A stretch of DNA of 6,262 nt from an uncultured Collinsella sp. (lineage in GTDB: Bacteria > Actinomycetota > Coriobacteriia > Coriobacteriales > Coriobacteriaceae), in assembly GCA_934654765.1 (NCBI GenBank), contig CAKUGX010000105.1, positions 1 through 6,262 on the forward strand, given 5' to 3'. Below the pieces are notes generated by a model. That model saw only the letters and a list, made by a program, of their open reading frames with translations, did not search any database and was not told the DNA's origin. A program made the translations under genes and the position numbers. Each line of letters starts with the position of its first letter. Position 1 is the stretch's first letter. Below, piece after piece: positions 1-4,668 of the stretch.

Positions 1-21
1 GTCGCGAGTTCCGCACGCAAA

Positions 22-44
22 GGAAAGCACTTAATGTGCTTTCC
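22..44 (+). terminator. Perfect 9-bp stem-loop, possible terminator of an upstream gene
   Basis: Bases 22-30 and 36-44 are exact reverse complements around a 5-base loop. The stem can be lengthened by pairing 16-20 with 48-52 across a small internal loop. No T-run follows (GTCTTG comes next), so it is not a textbook Rho-independent terminator. It may mark the end of a transcript that enters from the left, or be part of a structured RNA. All three forward frames through 1-77 end in stop codons (32-34, 61-63, 75-77), so a gene tail could end here, but none can be recognised. Confidence 0.35.
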
Positions 45-77
45 GTCTTGCGCAGGACTGTAGAGCAGCAAACTTAA

Positions 78-121
78 CCGCCCCGCCCGGCAGGCGAGCG
101 GACAGCGAACGACATCTGTCC
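78..121 (+). other. Two further weak stem-loops upstream of ptsH
   Basis: Bases 78-81 pair with 98-101 and 84-87 with 93-96, giving an imperfect GC-rich hairpin. Bases 100-105 pair with 116-121 around a 10-base loop, sharing two bases with the first hairpin. They fall between the 22-44 stem-loop and the AT-rich promoter-like stretch. No known riboswitch or stable RNA consensus was recognised, and no protein-coding frame is convincing across 1-238. In a GC-rich sequence, short stems like these can arise by chance. Confidence 0.3.
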
Positions 122-164
122 AACAATTCGTGCGAAACACAATGAAAAACCGTTTGATGTGAGT

Positions 165-173
165 TAATATAAA
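165..173 (+). promoter_or_regulatory. Probable -10 region of the ptsH promoter
   Basis: The AT-rich stretch around 141-175 stands out from the GC-rich surroundings. It holds the overlapping -10-like hexamers TAATAT (165-170) and TATAAA (168-173, 5 of 6 matches to TATAAT). No good -35 box lies at 16-18 bases upstream, which may mean activator dependence or a different -35 preference. A start near 180 would give a leader of about 60 bases containing the 190-215 hairpin. Confidence 0.4.
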
Positions 174-189
174 CAACGTCGTGAATCTG

Positions 190-215
190 ACTCCTGCCAC
201 ATGCATGACAGGGGT
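190..215 (+). other. Leader hairpin just upstream of the ptsH ribosome binding site
   Basis: Bases 190-196 pair with 209-215 (7 pairs, one of them a T-G wobble) around a 12-base loop that contains the palindrome ATGCAT (201-206). The hairpin ends about 11 bases before the Shine-Dalgarno sequence at 227-232. It does not cover that site, so a role in mRNA stability is as likely as translational control. Confidence 0.35.
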
Positions 216-238
216 TAAACACAAAAAAGGAGTCAATT

Positions 239-502
239 ATGGTTTCTGAGAAGGCTACCCTCGTTAATCCTCAGGGTCTGCACATGCGTCCGGCTGGTCT
301 GTTCGCCTCCACCATGGGCAAGTACGCCTGTGACGTGACGGTCGTCACCCCCGAGAAGGAGGTCAACGGCAAGTCCCCGATGGCCCTCATGGCTGCTGGT
401 ATCCCCTGCGGCACCGAGGTCGAGGTCAAGTGCGACGGCGCCGACGAGGCCGAGGCTCTGGCTGCTGCCATCGAGCTCATCAAGAGCGGTCTTGGCGAGT
501 AG
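239..502 (+). CDS. ptsH: Phosphocarrier protein HPr
   Basis: HPr is the small cytoplasmic phosphocarrier of the PEP:sugar phosphotransferase system. It accepts phosphate from Enzyme I on a histidine and passes it to sugar-specific EIIA domains. At 87 residues it has the usual family length. The active-site block around residues 10-19 is intact, with His15 followed by Arg17 and Pro18. Lys45-Ser46 matches the regulatory site used by HPr kinase/phosphorylase in Gram-positive bacteria. Residue 47 is proline, where Bacillus HPr has isoleucine. The start is supported by AAGGAG at 227-232, six bases before the ATG. ptsI follows after a 127-base gap that holds a terminator-like hairpin, so ptsH is probably made in excess of ptsI. 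Identity is very secure. Confidence 0.97.
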   Translation: MVSEKATLVNPQGLHMRPAGLFASTMGKYACDVTVVTPEKEVNGKSPMALMAAGIPCGTEVEVKCDGADEAEALAAAIELIKSGLGE

Positions 503-545
503 AACTCAAACGGGTCGCATGTTGAACAACTAAGTTCATATTTGG

Positions 546-583
546 GGGCGCAGTGACCTGTTTTAAGGTAGCTGCGCTCTTTT
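546..583 (+). terminator. Terminator-like hairpin between ptsH and ptsI
   Basis: GCGCAG at 548-553 pairs with CTGCGC at 572-577. The stem is extended inward by a T-G wobble, one mismatch and the pairs 556-559/566-569, and outward by 546-547/578-579. The tail TCTTTT (578-583) follows. This has the form of a Rho-independent terminator with a short T-run. Its place inside the ptsHI unit suggests partial termination, giving a short, abundant ptsH transcript and a less abundant read-through. Confidence 0.65.
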
Positions 584-610
584 GTCATGGATATGGCAAA
601 ACGCTTTATC
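582..610 (+). promoter_or_regulatory. Weak candidate promoter for ptsI
   Basis: TTGTCA (582-587, 5 of 6 matches to TTGACA) lies right at the end of the terminator-like hairpin. Seventeen bases further on is TTTATC (605-610), a poor -10 match (3 of 6). If used, transcription would start only about 13 bases before the ptsI ATG. It could supplement read-through from ptsH. The -10 is weak enough that this may be chance. Confidence 0.25.
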
Positions 611-629
611 ACATGACACGGAGAGAGGA

Positions 630-2339
630 ATGGGAATGTATCAGGGAGTCAACGCTTCCGAGGGCATCGGTATCGGCACCGTCATGGTCGCCGTCGATCC
701 CGACTTGACGTTTGAGCCGCACGAGGTTGCTGATTCGGCAGCAGAGAAGGAGCGCTATCAGACTGCTCTTTCGGTCTTCTGCGAGAAGACCCAGGCTCAG
801 GCCGACCACATGAAGGAGACGGTGGGCGAGGCCGAGGCCGAGATCATGAGCGGACACATTGTCCTGGCTCAGGACCCGGGCATGACCGACGCCATCAACG
901 CCGCCATTGACGGCGGCACCTGCGCCGAACAGGCGCTCATGGACACCTCGACCATGTTCGAGAACATGTTCCTGTCCATGGATGACGAGATGTTCCGTCT
1001 GCGCGCGGCCGACATCGCCGACATCCGCACCGGTATTCTGGCCGAGCTGCTGGGCAAGGAGGTCGTCGACCTCTCCGTCCTGCCCGAGAACACCGTCGTT
1101 GTCGTGCACGACCTCACGCCGTCCATGACCGCCACGATCGATAAGGCCCATGTTGCCGGTATCGTCACCGAGACCGGTGGCCGCACGTCACACTCCGCGA
1201 TCATCGCGCGCGCCCTCGAGATCCCGGCCGTCCTTTCGGTTTCCAACAGCTGCACCGCACTGCGCAACGGCATGACCGTTGTCGTTGACGGTGGCAAGGG
1301 TATCGTTGAGGCCGATCCCGATGAGGAGACGCTCGCCGCTTACACTGCCAAGGCCGAGGCTTTCGCTGCCGAAAAGGCAGCTCTCGAGGCCTTCCGTGGC
1401 AAGCCTTCCGTGACTGCCGACGGCATCAAGAAGATCATCGCCTGCAACATCGGCAACCCCGATGACGTGCCCAACGCGCTCGATCATGACGCCGAGGCTA
1501 TCGGTCTTTTCCGCTCTGAGTTCCTGTTCATGGACTCTGCTGAGCTTCCTTCCGAGGAGGAGCAGTTCAACGCCTACCGTAAGGTCGCCAGCGCGCTCAA
1601 GGGCGCTCCGGTCATCATCCGCACGCTCGATGTGGGTGGCGACAAGGAGATTCCGTACCTGCACATGGTCAAGGAGGAGAACCCCTTCATGGGCTTCCGC
1701 GCCGTGCGTTACTGCCTGGCCAACCCCGACCAGTACAAGGTCCAGCTCCGCGCCCTGCTGCGCGCTAGCGCCTTCGGTGACGTCAAGATCATGATCCCGC
1801 TCGTCACCTGCGTCGAGGAGGTCTTGGCTGTCAAGGAGCTTGTCGAGCAGTGCAAGGCCGAGCTGACCGAAGAGGGTCGCAAGTTCAACGAGAACATCGA
1901 GGTCGGCATTATGGTCGAGACGCCTGCCGCCTCGCTGCTCGCCGACCGCCTGGCCGAGGTCGCCGACTTCTTCTCCATCGGCACCAACGACCTGATCGGC
2001 TACACCATGTGCGCCGACCGTGGTAACGACACCATCTCCAACCTGTACCAGGTTTACTATCCCGCCGTGCTTCGCTCGCTCAAGAACATCATCGAGAGCG
2101 GCGTGAAGGCCGGCATCATGGTCGGTATGTGCGGCGAGGCTGCTGCCGATCCGCTGCTCGAGCCGCTGCTGATCAGCTGGGGCCTGGAGGAGTTCTCGAT
2201 GAGCGCTCCGTCCATCCTGCGCGCCCGCAAGACCATCAGCCAGTGGACCAAGGCCGAGTGCGACGAGCTCGCCGAGAAGGCGCTCGCCTGCAACACCGCT
2301 GCCGAGGTCAAGGCACTGCTCGAGTCCGCAGCTCGCTAA
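630..2339 (+). CDS. ptsI: PTS Enzyme I (phosphoenolpyruvate-protein phosphotransferase)
   Basis: Enzyme I phosphorylates itself with PEP and hands the phosphate to HPr, the first step for all PTS sugars in the cytoplasm. The order is an N-terminal HPr-binding region, the swivelling phosphohistidine domain with the active His188 in a GGRTSHSAI block, then the C-terminal PEP-binding barrel. Arg295, Arg331, Glu430, Asn453-Asp454, Arg464 and catalytic Cys501 (GMCGE) line up, one position lower, with E. coli Arg296, Arg332, Glu431, Asn454-Asp455, Arg465 and Cys502. The length of 569 aa is typical. The ATG at 630 has GGAG six bases upstream. A second ATG at 636, two codons in, has AGAGGA at a suitable distance and is almost equally likely. 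The frame is open back to a TTG at 582, but that stretch lies in the terminator and is not conserved-looking. A kinase gene follows 74 bases downstream. Confidence 0.97.
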   Translation: MGMYQGVNASEGIGIGTVMVAVDPDLTFEPHEVADSAAEKERYQTALSVFCEKTQAQADHMKETVGEAEAEIMSGHIVLAQDPGMTDAINAAIDGGTCAEQALMDTSTMFENMFLSMDDEMFRLRAADIADIRTGILAELLGKEVVDLSVLPENTVVVVHDLTPSMTATIDKAHVAGIVTETGGRTSHSAIIARALEIPAVLSVSNSCTALRNGMTVVVDGGKGIVEADPDEETLAAYTAKAEAFAAEKAALEAFRGKPSVTADGIKKIIACNIGNPDDVPNALDHDAEAIGLFRSEFLFMDSAELPSEEEQFNAYRKVASALKGAPVIIRTLDVGGDKEIPYLHMVKEENPFMGFRAVRYCLANPDQYKVQLRALLRASAFGDVKIMIPLVTCVEEVLAVKELVEQCKAELTEEGRKFNENIEVGIMVETPAASLLADRLAEVADFFSIGTNDLIGYTMCADRGNDTISNLYQVYYPAVLRSLKNIIESGVKAGIMVGMCGEAAADPLLEPLLISWGLEEFSMSAPSILRARKTISQWTKAECDELAEKALACNTAAEVKALLESAAR

Positions 2340-2356
2340 TTTGGTATCAGAGGTAA

Positions 2357-2389
2357 CCGCGTGGTTGGAATGGGCCGGCCACGCGGCCC
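2357..2389 (+). other. Intergenic stem-loop between ptsI and the first kinase gene
   Basis: CCGCGTGG (2357-2364) is the exact reverse complement of CCACGCGG (2379-2386), an 8-pair GC-rich stem with a 14-base loop. An alternative stem pairs 2372-2376 with 2385-2389 and excludes the first. No T-run follows, so this does not look like a terminator. It more likely acts as an mRNA processing or stability element, or causes a pause, within a ptsI-kinase transcript. The kinase ribosome binding site (AGGGGG, 2400-2405) stays outside both stems. Confidence 0.4.
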
Positions 2390-2413
2390 TCACATATACA
2401 GGGGGTACTGTAA

Positions 2414-3346
2414 ATGTTCTACACGCTAACCGCTAACCCGGCTGTCGACATGACGGTTTCGAGCTCTCCGCTCGAGCCCGACGAGAACGTCCGCACCGGC
2501 TCGGCCAGCTACACGGCTAACGGCAAGGGCCTCGACGTGTCCTTCGCCTTTAAGAAGATGGGCGTCGACACCGTCGCGCTCGGCTTCTTCGCCGGCTTCA
2601 CGGGCAAGTTTATCGTCGAGGAGGTCATGAACCTGGGTTGCCTCTGCCGCCCGGTCTGGACCGACGGTATCACGCGCATCAACACCTACGTCAACGATGG
2701 CCAGCACGAGTACGGCATCTTGAACCCTGGTGCTCCGATCACGCCGCAGCACCAGGAGGAGCTCTACAACATCCTGGACACCGCGGGCGACCTTGAGTGC
2801 CTGATCGTCTCCGGCTCCGTGCCTCCCAAAGCTACGCCCGACTTCCTGGCTCAGGTCATGGAGCACGCTCAGGCCCGTGGCGCCGACGTCGTCCTGGACC
2901 TGTCCTCCGATAAGCTCAAGGAGCTCGCTCACAAGAAGCCGCTGCTCATCAAGCCGAACCATCACGAGATGAAGGCCATCTTCGGCGTGCCGGTCGACAC
3001 CGACGACGAGGTCCGCGTTGCCATGAAGCTGGCTCACGAGGCTGGCGTCCAGAACGTGCTGCTCACCCGTGGTAGCCGCGGTGACGCCTACTTCTCCAAC
3101 GGCGAGGACATCTGGTATGCCAAGCGTGAGTTCAACATCAAGCTGGTCTCTTCCGTCTGCGCCGGCGACTGCACCCTCGCTGCGTTCCTGCACAAGTGGT
3201 ACAGGGATCGCGACAACGTCGAGGAGGCCATGAAGCTCGCTATGGCCACCGGCGCCAACGTTGCCGAGTCCGTCGGCATCGGCGACTTCGGCCACGTCGA
3301 TGAGTACAGCAAGCGCGTTGCTGTCCGCAAGCTCGATCGTCAGTAA
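2414..3346 (+). CDS. PfkB-family sugar-phosphate kinase (1-phosphofructokinase / FruK-LacC type), copy 1
   Basis: This belongs to the 1-phosphofructokinase/tagatose-6-phosphate kinase branch of the PfkB (ribokinase-like) family, which phosphorylates a sugar phosphate to a bisphosphate with ATP. Support: the N-terminal TLTANPAVD start (Asp12), a glycine motif at 36-39, the TDGITR substrate segment, SGSVPP, the LLIKPNHHEM block, and the C-terminal AGD with likely catalytic Asp252. At 310 aa the length is normal. Odd points: the glycine motif is NGKG followed by Asp41 where family members have Asn; the signature GAGD is CAGD (Cys249); and the ATP-loop region at 218-227 has one residue more than its paralogue. 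The start has AGGGGG eight bases upstream. It follows ptsI by 74 bases and ends at a strong terminator, so it probably shares the ptsI transcript. Substrate is not settled: fructose 1-phosphate is the leading guess, and a regulatory role is possible. Confidence 0.85.
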   Translation: MFYTLTANPAVDMTVSSSPLEPDENVRTGSASYTANGKGLDVSFAFKKMGVDTVALGFFAGFTGKFIVEEVMNLGCLCRPVWTDGITRINTYVNDGQHEYGILNPGAPITPQHQEELYNILDTAGDLECLIVSGSVPPKATPDFLAQVMEHAQARGADVVLDLSSDKLKELAHKKPLLIKPNHHEMKAIFGVPVDTDDEVRVAMKLAHEAGVQNVLLTRGSRGDAYFSNGEDIWYAKREFNIKLVSSVCAGDCTLAAFLHKWYRDRDNVEEAMKLAMATGANVAESVGIGDFGHVDEYSKRVAVRKLDRQ

Positions 3347-3374
3347 TCGAAACGCGACATATTCGTGCGCATGC

Positions 3375-3405
3375 GGCGCCCCGGTTTCGGCTGGGGCGCC
3401 TTTTT
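3375..3405 (+). terminator. Strong Rho-independent terminator after the first kinase gene
   Basis: GGCGCCCC (3375-3382) pairs perfectly with GGGGCGCC (3393-3400) around a 10-base loop, followed directly by five T (3401-3405). It lies 29 bases after the stop codon and closes the ptsH-ptsI-kinase unit. Confidence 0.92.
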
Positions 3406-3494
3406 GTTCAGCCATGGGGGAGAGGTGTCCTGCCGTACTTCATCGCTTCCACACCGTTCGCCGAGTTGTCCTAGCCTTTTACCGATACGTGGAA

Positions 3495-3526
3495 TATACT
3501 TTCATTAACACGTTGCTTCGTGAAAG
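3495..3526 (+). promoter_or_regulatory. Promoter -10 box and overlapping inverted repeat before the second kinase gene
   Basis: TATACT (3495-3500) matches 5 of 6 bases of a -10 box. The best-placed -35 (TAGCCT, 3472-3477) is poor, so an activator may be needed. Starting about seven bases downstream would give a leader of roughly 28 bases. CTTTCA (3499-3504) and TGAAAG (3521-3526) form a 6-base inverted repeat with a 16-base spacer, reaching from the -10 box into the Shine-Dalgarno region. Two more pairs inside the spacer match the same symmetry axis (3507-3508/3517-3518). It could be a repressor operator. Confidence 0.45.
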
Positions 3527-3534
3527 GAACATTC

Positions 3535-4467
3535 ATGATTTATACGCTCACTGCAAATCCCGCCATTGACTACAACATCGCCTGCGACGGCCTTTCGGCC
3601 AACACCGTCACCCGCACGCGCAACGCGGTCTATACGCCCAACGGCAAGGGCCTCAATGTCTCGTTCACGCTCGATCACTACGGCGTCGACACCACGATCC
3701 TGGGCTTTTTTGCCGGCTTCTCGGGTGAGTTCATCGTCAAGGGCGCCGAGGCCCTGGGCGTGCCCGTCAAGCCCGTGTGGACCGACGGCATCACGCGCGT
3801 CAACGTCTTCCTCAACGCCGGCCCCGATACCGAGTACAACATGGTCAACGCCGGTGCCGCCATCAACGAGGCCAACGAGCAGGAGATGTTTGAGCTTATC
3901 GATTCGCTCGCAGACATGACCTGCCTGGTCATTAGCGGCTCGCTGCCCCCCAACACCTCCGAGGGCTTCCTGGCCGAGGTCCTGCGCCGCGTGAAGGCGA
4001 AAGGCGCTGAGTTCGTGCTCGATATCTCGAGCCATCAGCTGGCAGACCTCATTGCCATGGAGCCGCTGCTCATTAAGCCCAACGACGACGAGCTGCTCGA
4101 CATCTTTGGCATTAAGGTGAGCGGTGGCGACGACGAGTCTGTCAAGGGCGCGATGGCCGAGCTGCATGCCAAGGGCGCCAAGAACGTCCTGCTGACCCTC
4201 GGTGGCGACGGTGCGTACTTCTCCAACGGCGAGCATATCTGGTTTGCCAACCGCACCTTCGACGTCAAGCTGCTGTCGACGGTGTGCGCCGGCGATTCTT
4301 CGCTCGCTGCCTTCCTGTCCGTGTGGCACGATGCCCCCGAGCGTGTTGAGGACGCCCTGCGCCTCTCGATGGCTACCGGCGCCAACGTGGTCGAGTGCCC
4401 GGGTCTGGGCGATTTTGCCAAGGTCGATGAGTATCAGAAGGGCATTGCCATCCGTCAGGTCTGCTAA
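3535..4467 (+). CDS. PfkB-family sugar-phosphate kinase (1-phosphofructokinase / FruK-LacC type), copy 2
   Basis: This is a second member of the same kinase family, 310 aa long and, by eye, identical to copy 1 at about half of its positions. It should add a second phosphate to a PTS-derived sugar phosphate such as fructose 1-phosphate, feeding glycolysis. Visible landmarks: TLTANPAID (Asp12), NGKGLN at 36-41 with the usual Asn41, TDGITR, SGSLPP, LLIKPNDDEL, an ATP-loop of family-like form (TLGGDGA, 221-227), and CAGDS with likely catalytic Asp254. Like copy 1 it has Cys (251) in place of the first Gly of GAGD, and NGKG in place of GGKG or AGKG. In other respects it is closer to the family norm than copy 1. 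The ATG at 3535 has AAGGA at 3524-3528. A GTG at 3520 in frame would add five residues but overlaps the ribosome binding site, so I reject it. It has its own promoter-like region and terminator. No Enzyme II or regulator gene is nearby, so the substrate is inferred from the family. Confidence 0.87.
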   Translation: MIYTLTANPAIDYNIACDGLSANTVTRTRNAVYTPNGKGLNVSFTLDHYGVDTTILGFFAGFSGEFIVKGAEALGVPVKPVWTDGITRVNVFLNAGPDTEYNMVNAGAAINEANEQEMFELIDSLADMTCLVISGSLPPNTSEGFLAEVLRRVKAKGAEFVLDISSHQLADLIAMEPLLIKPNDDELLDIFGIKVSGGDDESVKGAMAELHAKGAKNVLLTLGGDGAYFSNGEHIWFANRTFDVKLLSTVCAGDSSLAAFLSVWHDAPERVEDALRLSMATGANVVECPGLGDFAKVDEYQKGIAIRQVC

Positions 4468-4502
4468 TGCAACGTACGGGCCTTGGTTTCTTGCTTTGTT
4501 GA

Positions 4503-4537
4503 GCACCCGTCTCGGATTACCGAGGCGGGTGCTTTTT
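4503..4537 (+). terminator. Strong Rho-independent terminator after the second kinase gene
   Basis: Bases 4503-4515 pair with 4520-4532 over 13 positions, including one T-G wobble, closing a 4-base loop. Five T follow (4533-4537). It lies 35 bases after the kinase stop codon and isolates that gene from the tRNA nucleotidyltransferase gene. Confidence 0.95.
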
Positions 4538-4576
4538 CATTTCGGTGGCAGAGCTCTTGGGATTCAATCGTGCTTG

Positions 4577-4586
4577 AAACGCGTTT
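4577..4586. promoter_or_regulatory. 10-bp perfect palindrome upstream of the CCA enzyme gene
   Basis: AAACGCGTTT is fully self-complementary and lies about 28 bases before the predicted extended -10 element. AT-flanked, CG-centred palindromes of this form are common operator cores for LacI-type regulators, but no regulator gene is seen here. It could be chance. Confidence 0.25.
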
Positions 4587-4610
4587 GCGTGTGCGCCCGC
4601 TCTCGTTTCT

Positions 4611-4619
4611 TGCTAGACT
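4611..4619 (+). promoter_or_regulatory. Candidate extended -10 promoter for the CCA enzyme gene
   Basis: TGC followed by TAGACT (4614-4619, 4 of 6 matches to TATAAT) has the TGN form of an extended -10 element. No good -35 is seen 17 bases upstream, as is common for that class. A start near 4626 would give a leader of about 43 bases ending in the AGGAGG site at 4655-4660. Confidence 0.4.
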
Positions 4620-4668
4620 TCTTGGAAACCATTAATCGATATGCCCGCAATCGCAGGAGGCGACAGGA

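Noticed and set aside
1..60. Resemblance of ACGCAAAGG to part of a c-di-GMP riboswitch core
   Set aside because: Only a short string matches. The rest of the conserved core and the second helix are absent.
31..222. Minus-strand frame of 63 codons in the region before ptsH
   Set aside because: No ribosome binding site, no recognisable domain, and it covers the promoter-like stretch and hairpins. I do not call it a gene.
582..629. Upstream extension of ptsI to a TTG start
   Set aside because: The start would lie in the terminator T-run. The extra 16 residues have no counterpart in Enzyme I, and good ribosome binding sites precede the ATGs at 630 and 636.
1188..2393. Long minus-strand open frame of 401 codons opposite ptsI
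   Set aside because: It runs antisense to a certain Enzyme I gene. Its leucine-, valine- and glycine-rich sequence is the expected mirror of GC-rich codon bias, and no domain is recognisable.
2426..3415. Minus-strand frame of 329 codons opposite kinase copy 1
   Set aside because: It is antisense to a recognised kinase, crosses its terminator, and resembles the matching frame opposite copy 2 only because the sense genes are paralogues.
3505..4506. Minus-strand frame of 333 codons opposite kinase copy 2
   Set aside because: Antisense mirror of a recognised gene. It begins in the strong terminator region and has no recognisable domain.
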